Positions 45,578 through 59,757 of a DNA stretch of 64,000 nucleotides are shown here, in pieces. Source of the DNA: Linnemannia elongata (Eukaryota > Mortierellomycota > Mortierellomycetes > Mortierellales > Mortierellaceae); NCBI GenBank assembly GCA_036320915.1, contig JAXBDG010000004.1, positions 1,364,001 through 1,428,000 on the forward strand. Direction: 5' to 3'. How positions within the stretch are numbered: the first letter of the stretch is position 1; every line of letters starts with the position of its first letter. Under the pieces are notes generated by a model, which did no database searches, was not told the origin of the DNA, and was given only the letters and a program-made list of their open reading frames with translations. The translations under genes were made by a program, and so were the position numbers.

Positions 45578-45608
<31 letters not shown>
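45578..45608. repeat. A31 homopolymer
   Basis: Thirty-one uninterrupted A residues, complementary to the T47 run at 45193-45239. Confidence 0.95.
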
Positions 45609-45611
<3 letters not shown>

Positions 45612-45775
45612 GCGAATATTAAGAGGAAGGGGAAGGGGGTTCATGAAAAATGAAAAAGTCACTTTTATTTAAGGTCTCAAAGGCATTGATGGATATAGAG
45701 CCAGTTGGTCTCAGGGACGCGATCAGCAGCAGCCAGCCTAGCCCGTATCCATCAATCATCATCACCAAGCATGTC

Positions 45776-45850
45776 CGGCACCATCATAATCATCATCATC
45801 ATCATCATCATTGTCATCATCGCCATCACCATCACCATCACCATCATCGT
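45776..45850. repeat. (CAT)n/(CAC)n trinucleotide repeat
   Basis: Degenerate CAT/CAC units form a frame reading poly-His on plus and poly-Asp on minus. Neither frame connects to a supported gene. Confidence 0.8.
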
Positions 45851-47074
45851 TTGGGTTCGGCAAGCATCGCGGGCTATGATCATGGCCACTGCCATCCATC
45901 ACCGACATTGTAGTATATAATACACAAAACGAACAAAAAATAAGAAACAAAAAATGGCCCTAAAATGAAGGATCATTCCTGCGGCCATGGTCGAATGAAT
46001 GGATGAATGAATCAATGGACGACGGTATGGTATCAGAGGAGTTCATAATACTTTTGTGAGGGTAAACAAAAGCAACGTCAATCATTTGAAAGCTCTCTTC
46101 ATTTCTCACTTTTGCATCTTATGGTCTCTCCTTCTCCCTCTCCCTTGTTCTCTCCCGTCTCTTTCTCCTCCATCCCCCTCGTCCTATTTTACACTCACTC
46201 TCGACTTCGCTCACACCTCTTCTCCTTTACCTTCTTGTTCTTGTCACCTTTCACCCTTCACCTTTTACCTTCCACCCTCACTTACACACTCAAACTCCAC
46301 CGTCAGCTATTCCTGTGTTGTGTGTTCCTCCTCACTCTCTCACTTCCTTTTGATCGAAGTAGGGGGAGACAACAACTCTTAAAGCCATTGGACCGATTGG
46401 ATAGGGGGGCAAGCTGGCAGCCTTTTTATTTTTTTTGCTTTCCAAAGAAAATCAACAACGTACGTCTTGAACTGCTGACATCTCTATCCGCCCGTTTTGA
46501 GGGAGGATGAACGCCTTGGAGCATTGCCCGTCCTTCTCTCTCCTTCTCTCTTCTCTCTCTTCTTCTTGTTTGCTATTTCTCCTTCTTTCATGAGGACAAC
46601 AACACATCCCGTCCAGTCGTCTTGCGGCATCTCATCTGAACGATTATGCATTCCTATCCTACACTATGTGTCTGCCTGTCTGTCACCCAGCGACTAGGCG
46701 AAACATACGATCATCTCATGACTTATTGACCACAGGAGACGCGTCTCTCTTTCTTCTCTCTTTCTCTCTCTCCCTAGGCTTACTAAAACGACGTATCTCG
46801 ACACAGGACAATTATCCGTCATATCTGGGAATGTGAAGGAGAGGACCTTCGGACAACGAGGAAACGAGAGGCGAAGTCGAGGGGAAGGAAGACAAGGAGA
46901 AGGGGGAAGAGGAGGATGAAAAAGAGGAAGGAGGAACTTCTCTACACGGCCAACATTAAACAGGAGACCAGTCCTGGATGGTGGTATCTACAGCCCTTGG
47001 TCGTCTGTTGGGCGAGAGGATACCAAGGAGGGATTACGAGAGATCAGCTCATCTTCTGTTATCGCCCTCCTTTC

Positions 47075-47078
<4 letters not shown>

Positions 47079-47124
<46 letters not shown>

Positions 47125-47125
47125 A
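47079..47125. repeat. (CT)n microsatellite
   Basis: Near-perfect CT dinucleotide repeat of about 46 bp. A second CT run lies at about 47494-47517. Confidence 0.9.
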
Positions 47126-47392
47126 TCTTCATTCTCTACTCTCCTCGTTTTTTTCTCTCCTTCATCCTCTGTCAGTCGAGCAAATCAGTCCAACCACGTC
47201 GTGTGGAGGAGGGTAGGGTAAGCTCATTCGTGTTATTAATACTCCTCACGCGCCTTTTCCCCGTTATTCATCCGCCTGCTCCCCTCTCTCTTTTCTCACT
47301 GGTCTATTCTCTCTCTTGGTCTGTCTCTCTCCCTTTTCTACCAAGCAAAATGAAAAAGAAGCGGAATTCCTGCTCCAACAATTCTCAATTAT

Positions 47393-47394
<2 letters not shown>

Positions 47395-47432
<38 letters not shown>
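47395..47432. repeat. A38 homopolymer
   Basis: Thirty-eight uninterrupted A residues in the desert between the RasGAP and desaturase genes. No upstream coding remnant or flanking target duplication is evident to suggest a retroposed copy. Confidence 0.95.
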
Positions 47433-47433
<1 letters not shown>

Positions 47434-47991
47434 GAAAACGTCCGTACCTCAGCTAAACTTTGTCGTTGGAGGGTCAACGTATGCTTCCCTCGTCTCTCTC
47501 TCTCTCTCTCTCTCTCCCTGTGTTTTTTCCCTTTTCAACCCCTCTTCTTTCTCCCCTTTTCTATTCCCTCCCAGTTTCTCCTACAAGTGTGCCCCCTCCT
47601 TTTTGTTTTTTGATTCCTAGTAAGTGTTATTCAGGAACGAACTTACAACCCCCCACCGTTCAACGACCTACCAAAAAAACTGGTGTTGTTTATATTACTA
47701 TTTTTAATAAAGGGAGGAATTAGATGGCAAAGCTAAGAAGGATGAATGGTGTGAAGGAGTGGATTTGTGTGAGAAGGATGTAAAGTTATAAGGATTGGCA
47801 AACTATGCATATGTGATAGAATTGCAATGGAAGGTCGTGTCGTGTCATGGCATGTTGGAACTGTAGATACTAGGTTCGTTAAAAGAGTGGAGTTGAAAAT
47901 GAGAAAAGAAAACAGAAAGTAGGAAGATACCAAAACCTGAGGAGAGAAAGAATGGAGATGAGAGAGAGAGAAGGAACAGGGGAAGGCATTG

Positions 47992-49455
47992 TTAAGCGGC
48001 TTTAGCGTGGTCATCACCATAGATGGGGACAGACGGGTTCTTCTTCTGCGCCTCAACCTCCCCACCAAACTCCACCACTGCAACGCGCATCAAGCTCAAC
48101 AAGTTGCGAGCAGCATTACTATGATCATACAGTCCACCGTTAAACGCCGCTGTCATGTCCTTGCCAATCCCCATCTTGATATACTTCTCGCCACCAGGGT
48201 GCTCCGACATAAAGTCGGCCACATCATACACAACTCCCTCCAACAGAATCCACTTCTTGTTGTCGTTCTTGCAGGCGTGGCGGTAGTCCTCAAAACTCAT
48301 CACGGGCAGGTCAGCAATTGGGGTACCCCACTGGAGCTTAGTCTTCTTCTCGAGGACGCGCTTCTCGATCATCTGGAGCTGGCCTTTACGGACCTCGTTC
48401 TCGGGGAAAGTCTTGAGATGGGAGGCGAGGCCAAAGAAGGCACAAGTGGCGATGACCCATTTGGTGGGGTCATACTGGTAGAAGCGGATCGCGTTACGGT
48501 AGTCTTGAGGAAATTGATGATGGAAGTTGTGGTATCCCTCTCCGAGGGTCATAAAAGCCGTAATAAAATGGTCACGGGGTGAGTGGCGGTCGTCAAAGGG
48601 TCCCTCACCGAGCCAGTGGGCGAGCGAGTTAACACAGAAGGTAGCATGGTGGACAAAGACAAGACGCAAGATCGCTGCATAAAAGTATCCTCCGCGCCAG
48701 TCGCCCCAACCAAGACCGGCTACAGCAGTGGGGAAAACGACACCCATGAGGAAGATGAGGGCCAAGTAGTTCTTGTGTTGCCATTGAACCAGTTTGTTCT
48801 TGTTGAGGTCGTCGACATCGGCATGGCCAATCTTCCAACCGGGGCGCTTGATCAACATCCAGCCGAGGTGGGAGAAGAAAAGGCCGCGGTGGGCAGAGTA
48901 AGGGTCCTTTTCGGTGTCGGTCCAACGGTGATGGGCACGATGGCCGCGGGACCACCACTTGATCGAGCCTTCGACGGCACCAGCACCGAGCAATGCAAGG
49001 ACAAAGCTCATGGCTGGTCCGGCATTATACGAACGATGTGCCCACAGACGATGATATCCTATTAATGGTTTTTGTTGAATCATGGATGGAATGAGTGGAA
49101 AGGAAGAATGGAAAACAAGCAGAACGGTTGCAATGCAATGCGCTTAGGTAACCTGCCACCCAGCTATATTCCATAGGTAAGTACCTGCGGTGATACCAAG
49201 GCCAGTGGCGTAGTAATAGATAATGGACCAGATCAACGTCTTGCGCTGGATCTCGGTGGTCAACAGTCCATAGAGGGCGATCAACGGGGTCACTCCGAGG
49301 CCAACAACGTGCTTGTAGTCGAGGTACTTCCAGATGTTGAGGATGTTAACCTTCTCGGGGAAGAGTGGCGGTAATTCTTGGTGCTTAAGTGGATCCCGAC
49401 GGGTTTCGGTCAATGTCGCAGGCACGACAAACGTGGGAGGCAATGGAGTAGCCAT
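47992..49455 (-). CDS. OLE1: Delta-9 acyl-CoA (stearoyl-CoA) desaturase with C-terminal cytochrome b5
   Basis: Two exons (49455-49185 and 49058-47992) join in phase to 445 residues, starting MATPLPPTFVVPATLTETRR. The three histidine boxes of membrane di-iron desaturases are intact: HRLWAH (with its first residues split by the intron), HRAHH, and HNFHH within GEGYHNFHHQFP. Hydrophobic spans lie between them. The C-terminal ~110 residues form a fused cytochrome b5 domain with the haem ligand motif EHPGGEKY, which supplies electrons. This is the fungal Ole1 layout: ER-membrane enzyme that makes oleoyl- and palmitoleoyl-CoA, the entry to polyunsaturated fatty acids. From memory it is very close to the Mortierella alpina protein of the same length. 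Confidence 0.95.
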
Positions 49456-50854
49456 CTTCTTGTGTGTTGCTGTTGTATTTGTGAGGGTAGAAGGTCGTTA
49501 AAAGGGTTGCTGTTGTTTTGTGATGGGTTCGTATCAAGGGTTGATGAAAGAAAGATGAAGAGGATGAGAAAGAAGAGAAGAGAATAAGATGAGGATGAGG
49601 ATAGGAAACCGTCCGTGAAGCTTTCCTTTTTATACCCACTTGGACATCACCTCCTCCAAAATGAGGACATCTTCCAACAACGACAATGATAACGACCATG
49701 AGTGTCCCAACAGAGTAAACAAAGCTCAAAACGCTAAAAGCGGAAAAAAGAGTCCGTTCGTCATTGTGTACAGTTGTCGTTGGTGTCGGTGTCTTCATGT
49801 GGAATCGTCCTGACAAAGCATAGCCAAGACTCGATACCAACGACCCAGGGTCCGTGTCGCTCACCTATCCCTGTGCGTGTGCCACAGAAGAAATGCGAGA
49901 TAAGTGGGGGTTGAGAGTGGGGAAGTAAAACTTTGAATGAATCGTGGTGCTCACATCCCCGACGAAGGTTATCAATGAGGAGTTATCCCTAAAGCAGCGT
50001 TCTTGCTTGCTCAGCACTATTGCATTTCCCTCTGCTGGCCAAGACTTTGATTCTGTCCAACCACACATCCATCCATCCCACATATCACGTCACGGTGCTC
50101 TGTTCTCACTTCACCACTATTGACACGCGCCTCTTCCACTATATCATATCAAAACATTATCCTTGCTAAACTTGTGCTTGTCCGTTGTATTTTTGTTGCC
50201 TTCATTGTCGCTTTCATCACCAGCAAGAAGCCCCTCATTGCATCTCTTGATTTTCCCTATTGTCGTCTTCTCATCCTGGATCTCCATTAGCCTTTTCTCT
50301 ACTATATATCAGTTCAACACGGATGTCCATAATAAATGTTCTGTTTCCGAATGCCATGGATGCAATGAGGAGGAAGTCCACAAAACGCAAAGATATAGTA
50401 TTCATAGGTTCCTCCATAGAGCATAGTGTCACCAAAGGAAACACAATGGGGTGGTCTTGGCAACACGACCTGGACACCTGGACACCCCCATCCATTCTTA
50501 GACACCTTGCAATTAGGCTTTGTCATAAATCATTTCTTGCTGACGCAGCTCAATTCAAAAGGAGCACAGACCAAGTCATATACCCTATTTCCATATCACC
50601 AAAAACCTTCCCAACATCACCGATACACTCCAATTCTTCAGTCATCATCACCGACGACCTCCTTTCTACTCGCCAGCAATACATTACATTGCAACAATGA
50701 CAAATGCACACTATTCCTCTTGGCAAAAAATGAAAACAGAGTCGTATCTTTCTCACGAGTCTCGTTTGAGTTCTATTCATCGTCTTGTTTCTTCTTTTTG
50801 GTTTTGTGATGTGTCAGCGAAACTACCATCGTGACGACCTTTTTCGCCTTTTTC
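49456..50854. promoter_or_regulatory. Upstream region of the desaturase gene
   Basis: 1.4 kb between the desaturase ATG and the stop of the SR-kinase gene upstream on the same strand. The 150 bp nearest the ATG are CT-rich on the coding strand (GA-rich on plus, 49535-49600), the leader pattern seen at other genes here. Short open frames at 50160-50810 do not look coding. Confidence 0.45.
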
Positions 50855-53465
<2,611 letters not shown>

Positions 53466-54618
53466 TGTGTTGGATGGTGCAGGGGTGGAGAAGGAGGGAT
53501 GACGAGGAAATGTGGGAGGGGGAATGGGAAAAGTAAAAAAAAAAGGTGGACAAACAACAGTGCCCAGTGTGAGAGGGAGGGGAGAGAGGGTTGTTGTTTG
53601 GGTGGCTGCTCGGGGAATATGCATGTCATGTGACTGGCATGTTGTTTGATAGTGAGTGTGTCGAGAACAAAGAACAGGCACACGTTTTTTCTCTACTTTC
53701 TTTCCTTTGCTTCTTTGTGTCTTGTCTTTCTACAGTGCACAAAGATAACACCGCTTTCGTTCTTATGTATCCGAAGAAGAGTATTCAAAAACAGCCGTAG
53801 GTCAAACAAACCGCATGACCAAGAAGGAAAAAAAAAAAAAAAAAAGCTGCACGGGGGGGTTTTCAGGAGAGAAGAAAAGGGCGCCACGTTCTCACTGGCT
53901 CCCCCTGAACTTGGCACGACGCGTCACGGCGCGTTTTTTTTTCTCTCGCCTGGGGCGAATCTCAGGCTGCCATGGAAGAAATATAAGGGAAGCGAAACGT
54001 CCCTCGGCCATCAACGCTAACACGAGGGGAAGGGGGGTTTGATGATGGTTTACAGTGAAGAATAGTTTAAAGGCGAGTGAGGATGTCCTGGGAGAAGTTC
54101 CTGAGTTAAAGGGGATAAGAGGGGAGAGTGACACTGACCCAAGACATCTCCTCTCACACCATGTGCGCACATACATGATACACATACACACCACACCCAC
54201 AGACATCTCACCCTCCTCCTCCAAAAATAAAAAAAACAATTTCATCCACCCACACGCATCGGTCCAAAAGCCCTACTTTTTTGTATGTGTCTGTTGCCTT
54301 TTTGTTGTTGGACTGTTGCTGTTGCTGTTGTGTTCACTTTGCCTATTGCCACCTATTGTCGTCTGTCGTCCGTCTACTCATCCACTCACTCCCCCCCATC
54401 ACCGCCACCCATCATCTTTTTCCCTTCTTCTCTTGGCTCTCATTTTCTTATTTCTCCTCTTTTCTTTCTTGTTCTTTCTTGTTCTTTCTTTTTATTCCTT
54501 CTGCCTTCCTCTCCAACCACCCACACTCTTAACCACCCTCACTCACTCACCCTTTCTTCTACTCCCCCTCCTTCTCCCTTTCACTCCTTCACCTCTCCCT
54601 TGTAAACAGCAAACCACA
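53466..54618. promoter_or_regulatory. Divergent promoter region, SR-kinase / TVP18
   Basis: 1.15 kb between divergent starts. The left end is GA-rich on plus (CT-rich leader for the kinase gene). From 54280 to 54610 the plus strand is strongly CT-rich, ending at the TVP18 ATG. An A20 run lies near 53827. No gene is seen. Confidence 0.5.
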
Positions 54619-56212
54619 ATGGGTCTCGCCGACGAATTCCGCTCAGGAAACTTCTCCCTCTACGGCCAATGGCAAGTCAGCAACCAGCATCATCGACTCA
54701 CACCATCCTCGTCACTCTGACAGAGACAAGTACTCTCATCAACATCTACAGCAAAGAACACAAAAACACGCCGTGCCTCTGTCTGGGCTCGCAAACGGTG
54801 TTGTCTTGACCTTCTTGGACCCGACCTTGGAGAAATAGACAGTATTTGTTCCCCGTCGAGACCCTCGCTCAAACACGTTCTCCAGCTCTCACCCAACGGC
54901 ACAAATGCAGCGCGGACTCTTAACGAATATTGCTAGAGCACCTCCTCGCTTGAGAACAGTTGTTTGTTGTATCATCCCTATACCTAACCATCCATTTTTT
55001 CTACTACTACTCCTACTACTACTACTCCTACTACTACTACCACTACTGCCACTGCTACTACAGGTGCGGTCTTATCTCCATTGTCTGTAAGTAGAAACGA
55101 GACCACTTCTTTTCAACAAAGCTTCTCAGCACGCATTGTACCTGATGCCATCCACAAGCAACAGGAACATTATTCGTCCGCTAACTTTGCCGCCTCTTGC
55201 CTTTTTTCTTATTCGTTTTATTTTATCGCTTATATAGGCCTGATCGTCTTTGGCGTTTTGGGTTTCCATGTTGTTTGGTCGATCATTGGATGGTAAAATA
55301 TCGACCTGGGCCTTTCGTCATTGTTGCGGGCTGTCGTTTATTACATCAAAGAGCACTTTCGGACAGGATACGTTTTAGGATGCGACAACACGAAACGACA
55401 GAGGGCTCTAACAGGAAGCTTGCTTGTCTCAATCGCATAGGATCATGGCCTTCCTTCTCGTCTTCATTGAGATCCCTCTCTGCTTGAAGGTAACAACACA
55501 TCGCCCTGTCAGCTCTCCCGAGTCTCGTTCAATTGGAGTTTTTGTATGTCAAATCGCGCTCAGGAACTCATCTCTTTTCTTTTTCTCGCCCTTCTCTCAT
55601 TTCCCTTCCCGCTGCTAGTGCTGCCCCACCAGTGCCAAGTTGTAAGGCGATACGTTGAATTTTTTTGCGTCATAAAGCGGGGACTCCGAAAAGGCAACCA
55701 ACCTGCGTGCATACCAGCTGGAGCATACCCTAACGTTGCTTATCCATCGTTTCATTCGCGACCATTAGTGACAACATCTTGCAGCAGTTCCAGAACTCTT
55801 ACTTCCGCGCCGTCGCCTACGTTGTGTAAGTCGAGGTTTTTGTTTATAAAAGACAAAGGAGTCTAACGGCAAGATCTAGCCCTGCCAGTGCTTTCAGCCT
55901 GGGACCATGAAAGAACTGGAAATCAGGGTTACACGACGATTGTTTTTTCTTCTGAGGTCGTTAGAGTTTGCACGATTGCTTGTTGATTTTTCCTGCTAAC
56001 GTCTAATCTCAAACTATCAACCTTTTGTTTTTCCCAATAGGTTCGCCGTTGTTATGTGGCTTGCTGTTGGCCTTAGTAGCTTGAAACTCCAGATTGTTTC
56101 TGCATTGACTTTGTCGTTCGGAGCCGTTTCGTACGTCATTGCAGCTGCTCGTCACCAAACTCCTGCATCCAGCACCATCACCGGAGGAACTGGTGTCTCA
56201 ACCATCGTGTAA
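54619..56212 (+). CDS. TVP18: Golgi membrane protein TVP18
   Basis: Seven exons (54619-54671, 55064-55086, 55238-55292, 55441-55489, 55619-55641, 55769-55825, 56041-56212) join in phase to 143 residues. The start MGLADEFRSGNFSLYGQW is the nearly invariant Tvp18 N-terminus. Four hydrophobic spans follow (LIVFGVLGFHVVWSII, FLLVFIEIPLCL, AVVMWLAVGLSSL, LTLSFGAVSYVIAAA), with CCPTSAKFDNI in the loop. Tvp18 is a small tetraspan Golgi protein found with Yip4/Yip5-type Tlg2 vesicles and is related to the Flower family. The first intron starts with GC rather than GT, and exons 2 and 5 are only 23 nt each. The coding sequence is 432 bases in 1.6 kb of gene. Confidence 0.92.
54672..55063 (+). other. 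GC-AG intron of TVP18
   Basis: The exon ends CAATG and the intron starts GCAAGT, the known strong GC-donor consensus. The next GT in reach does not keep the phase. The acceptor follows a (CTA)n-rich tract. Joining gives GQWCGLISIV, which matches the conserved Tvp18 sequence. Confidence 0.8.
54998..55062. repeat. (CTA)n trinucleotide repeat next to splice acceptor
   Basis: CTACTACTC and CTACTACC units run into the acceptor CTACTACAG of TVP18 intron 1, forming its polypyrimidine-poor 3' end. Confidence 0.75.
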
Positions 56213-57530
56213 AAACATCAATAATACTCGTCAGTTGATCACAGCAATAAAGTGCAGTGAAAAAAGCAGGCTGTCCGCTTCTGTTTATCTGTATTCTATG
56301 CCAAGCCGAGGGCGTCAACGGACACGCGAAAGCTAGCGAGAGAATGTTGGTGTTGGGCGTAAATCGCTCCTGTGCGTAAGAGTGAGAGTGCGCGCGAAGA
56401 GTATAAGTGTTAGAGTGAGAATTGTGAGAGAAGGATGGAAGAAGAGAAAGCACAACGAGGAGTAAGAGAGAGAGAGTGTGTGTGTGTGTGGGTTAAGGCT
56501 CACCATACGCGCCTTTGTTTTATTGTTTGTTTCTATCCGCAGTTTTAGTGTTGCTAGGTTCTTGTTTCTACGATTTTGGACGTTCATAAGGTATAAGAAT
56601 CGTTGCTTTTGCCAAGACAATTGGCTCCTTTTGGAGATATGCCAACGACAAGTGCCAATCAAGAATTGGTTGCCTTTCTGCCTCTACCTCTGCCCTATCT
56701 CTGTTCGTACGCGACTGGAAGAAAGGACTGGACTTGGTTGGAGAAGGTTGAGAGGGAGGATGGATGGACAATTTTTTTTTTTTTTTTTTTCTGTCTAACA
56801 ACAACGGACATTGAAAATAGGACCTACAACCATAAACAAACAACAAAAGCAAAAGAAAAAAAAAAAACTGGTGTTAAGGGGTATTGAGGGAGTATATATC
56901 GAGCAATCGAACGCAAGACGTTGATTTGCACCCCTTTCACTTGAAACTTTTATACAAGTAAGTCTTGGCCGATGAGAACGAAGGAAAAAAATTTCAACTG
57001 TGATATGACCATGTCAAACAACAACAGCATCGGCATCCATCCGTCCACTATCCCAACTTGCATCCATTCATCCATCCATCCATCGCGGAAATCCTCTTTA
57101 TATACACCACCCTGTCTTGTTTACTTCTGACTCATCGTGGTTCATCGATGCCCTTTTGTTGTTTTTGCTCCTCTCGCCACGACTTCTTTAACATTGTCCA
57201 ACTCCAACGAGTCAACCACCTCTTTGAACTGCTTTCAAGAAGGCGATAAACGCGCCTTTTTTTTGTTCGCTTTTTTTGCTCCTTTGCTCCGGTGAGCAGG
57301 GTTGCGTCCTTTATATCACTTCTGTTGACTGCGTCACTCGCTGAGCCTCCAAACAACCGAAGCGGTACTCAACTGCGCCTTGTCTACGTCCTCAGTCGTT
57401 TCGATAAATACCCACGCTTTTCTTCACACCTCCAGTTCTTCCTCATCTCAACAAATACAAATACTCTCCTCCAACATATCCTAACAACACACTCCCAACT
57501 CCATCTGTACATTTATCATCACTTTCTAGC
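56213..57530. promoter_or_regulatory. TVP18 3' flank and EF-1alpha promoter region
   Basis: 1.3 kb with no supported gene. It has a short GT microsatellite near 56477, T22 near 56770, CATC repeats near 57055-57085, and a Gcn4-type TGACTCA at 57128. The 100 bp before the EF-1alpha ATG are pyrimidine/CA-rich (CTCCTCCAACATATCC), usual for a highly transcribed fungal gene. Confidence 0.5.
57128..57134. promoter_or_regulatory. TGACTCA Gcn4/AP-1-type site
   Basis: Exact 7-bp palindromic core about 400 bp upstream of the EF-1alpha ATG. A match this short can occur by chance, so use is uncertain. Confidence 0.3.
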
Positions 57531-58913
57531 ATGGGAAAAGAGAAGACTCACGTTAACGTCGTCGTTATCGGACACGTCGATTCCGGCAAGTCCACCACCA
57601 CTGGTCACTTGATCTACAAGTGCGGTGGTATCGACAAGCGTACCATCGAGAAGTTCGAGAAGGAGGCTGCTGAGCTCGGAAAGGGTTCCTTCAAGTACGC
57701 CTGGGTTCTTGACAAGCTCAAGGCCGAGCGTGAGCGTGGTATCACCATCGACATTGCCCTCTGGAAGTTCGAGACCCCCAAGTACTACGTTACCGTCATC
57801 GATGCCCCCGGACATCGTGATTTCATCAAGAACATGATCACTGGTACCTCCCAGGCCGATTGCGCCATTCTCATTATTGCCGGTGGTACTGGTGAGTTCG
57901 AGGCTGGTATCTCTAAGGATGGTCAGACCCGTGAGCACGCTCTTCTCGCCTTCACCCTCGGTGTCAAGCAGCTCATCGTCGCCGTCAACAAGATGGACAC
58001 CACCAAGTGGTCCCAGGACCGTTTCGAGGAGATCATCAAGGAGGTCTCCACCTTCGTCAAGAAGGTCGGTTACAACCCCAAGGCCGTTGCCTTCGTCCCC
58101 ATCTCCGGATGGCACGGAGACAACATGTTGGAGGAGTCCACCAACATGCCCTGGTTCAAGGGATGGACCAAGGAGACCAAGGCTGGTTCCTCCAAGGGTA
58201 AGACCCTCCTCGAGGCTATTGATGCCATCGAGCCCCCAGCACGCCCCACCGACAAGCCCCTCCGTCTTCCCCTCCAGGATGTCTACAAGATCGGTGGTAT
58301 CGGAACAGTTCCCGTCGGTCGTGTCGAGACCGGTATCATCAAGGCCGGTATGGTCGTCACCTTCGCTCCCTCCAACGTCACCACTGAGGTCAAGTCCGTC
58401 GAGATGCATCACGAGGTCCTCACCGAGGGTATCCCCGGTGACAACGTCGGATTCAACGTCAAGAACGTCTCCGTCAAGGATATTCGCCGTGGTAACGTCT
58501 GCTCTGACTCCAAGAACGACCCCGCCAAGGAGGCTGCTTCCTTCAACGCTCAGGTTATCGTCTTGAACCACCCCGGTCAGATCTCCAACGGATACGCTCC
58601 CGTCTTGGATTGCCACACCGCTCACATTGCCTGCAAGTTCTCTGAGATCCTCGAGAAGATCGATCGCCGTACCGGTAAGGCCATGGAGGAGTTCCCCAAG
58701 TTCATCAAGTCTGGTGATGCCGCCATCGTCAAGATGGTTCCCTCCAAGCCCCTCTGCGTTGAGTCCTTCCAGGAGTACCCCCCTCTCGGACGTTTCGCCG
58801 TCCGTGACATGCGTCAGACCGTTGCCGTCGGTGTCATCAAGTCCGTCGAGAAGACCGATGGCAAGGGTGGCAAGGTCACCAAGGCCGCCCAGAAGGCTGG
58901 TGGCAAGAAGTAA
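57531..58913 (+). CDS. TEF1: Translation elongation factor 1-alpha
   Basis: One uninterrupted exon of 460 residues, [20 protein letters not shown] at the start. GTP-binding motifs are complete: GHVDSGKST (P-loop), DAPGHRDF, and NKMD. The aminoacyl-tRNA binding domains II and III follow with the Lys-rich end [15 protein letters not shown]. It delivers aminoacyl-tRNA to the ribosome and bundles actin. Codon use is extremely biased to C-ending codons (ATC, GTC, AAG, CTC), unlike most genes in the window, as expected of a very highly expressed gene. The bias also creates a 368-residue open frame on the opposite strand that is not a gene. It is intronless inside the coding region. Confidence 0.98.
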   Translation: MGKEKTHVNVVVIGHVDSGKSTTTGHLIYKCGGIDKRTIEKFEKEAAELGKGSFKYAWVLDKLKAERERGITIDIALWKFETPKYYVTVIDAPGHRDFIKNMITGTSQADCAILIIAGGTGEFEAGISKDGQTREHALLAFTLGVKQLIVAVNKMDTTKWSQDRFEEIIKEVSTFVKKVGYNPKAVAFVPISGWHGDNMLEESTNMPWFKGWTKETKAGSSKGKTLLEAIDAIEPPARPTDKPLRLPLQDVYKIGGIGTVPVGRVETGIIKAGMVVTFAPSNVTTEVKSVEMHHEVLTEGIPGDNVGFNVKNVSVKDIRRGNVCSDSKNDPAKEAASFNAQVIVLNHPGQISNGYAPVLDCHTAHIACKFSEILEKIDRRTGKAMEEFPKFIKSGDAAIVKMVPSKPLCVESFQEYPPLGRFAVRDMRQTVAVGVIKSVEKTDGKGGKVTKAAQKAGGKK

Positions 58914-59757
58914 ATTGTCTCATCCCCTTTTCTTTGCTTCTTTTCATCCGTTCAAAAATCACCTCCCAAGGGTTGTTTTGTAAAAATTTTTCAAATACAT
59001 TTCTTTCTGTAAAAATTGAACTCTCTGTCTGTCTTTGCTTTGTGTTGTCATTTTGTTGGGCTGAAAAGTCGAGGTTAGGGGTTGCGTGTGTCCTTATGGT
59101 CATCTGTTTGCTTTTGTGTCCTTTTGTTGTCATTGATATTTTGTGGTTCTGTTATTTGCGTGTGCTCTGTTTAAACAAAAACGTTCACGTCATTGATTCG
59201 ATGCGTGCAAGGGGGCCATGGCAAGGGGTCATTTTAGGGGGGGTTGTAGGTCTGTGTGTTGTATGCTTGTGTTTGTGCCGTCTCTGAGTGGCATTTTTTT
59301 TCTTTCTGCGAGCTGTAGAAGGCTATGGAAGAAAATGGAGAGCAAGATCGTTTGGTGGCGCCTTGATGGGGCGAGTTCACGAGTAGAAACAGGTGCTTGT
59401 TTGGACGCTGGAAGGCATATAGGGGTTGTGCGCTGAAAGATCAGCCCCATTGGTGCCCTCGAAATAAGGTTTCATTTACGATATCTGGATCTACGTATAT
59501 ACATACAAAGAAAGAGGAGGCAACGCGGCAAAAAGAATGAGCGTACGCCTAGTAGAGAGAATGAATGCTGTACACAGGGAAACAATGACTTCCTTTTCTC
59601 CTCTTGGTCCTGCAAGGTTCTTTTTTAATGTACTCGTATCCACACTCATGATTCATGCAGGATATCTATATTATGCTTCCAGCGGTACAGCTGTGGTTGT
59701 AGGTCGACCGTACACTACTCTAACGCATGACGGTTCAGCAAGCAGGACTCATCAACA
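58914..59757. other. 3' flank of EF-1alpha
   Basis: T- and G-rich 3' UTR-like sequence (TTTGT repeats 58990-59170) followed by sequence with no coding evidence. Confidence 0.5.

Larger units (their letters stand above)
44384..47991. other. 3.6 kb low-complexity intergenic desert between RasGAP and desaturase genes
   Basis: The plus strand is purine-rich at 44560-45640 (CT-rich on the RasGAP strand, so its upstream leader) and pyrimidine-rich at 46100-46600 and 47050-47600, where no plus-strand gene follows. It contains T47, A31 and A38 homopolymers, GGAGAG/GGAGAA repeats, CAT repeats and CT microsatellites. Long open frames here are products of these repeats. Confidence 0.6.

Noticed and set aside
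44751..45662. Minus-strand frames of 303 and 231 residues rich in Ser, Leu, Pro, Phe and Lys
   Set aside because: They are translations of homopurine/homopyrimidine repeats and of the T47 and A31 runs, with different proteins in overlapping frames and no domain.
45762..45950. Minus-strand Asp-rich frame (MSVMDGSGHDHSP...) as first exon of the RasGAP gene
   Set aside because: The tempting donor near 45768 gives the wrong phase for the acceptor near 44396, and the tract is a simple CAT repeat.
47395..47432. A38 run as poly(A) tail of a retroposed gene or SINE
   Set aside because: No coding remnant, internal promoter boxes or flanking target duplication could be seen next to it.
57519..58625. 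368-residue open frame antisense to EF-1alpha
   Set aside because: It is a by-product of the extreme C-ending codon bias on the sense strand; its Gly/Asp/Leu/Val-rich composition mirrors sense codons and no start context or intron pattern supports it.
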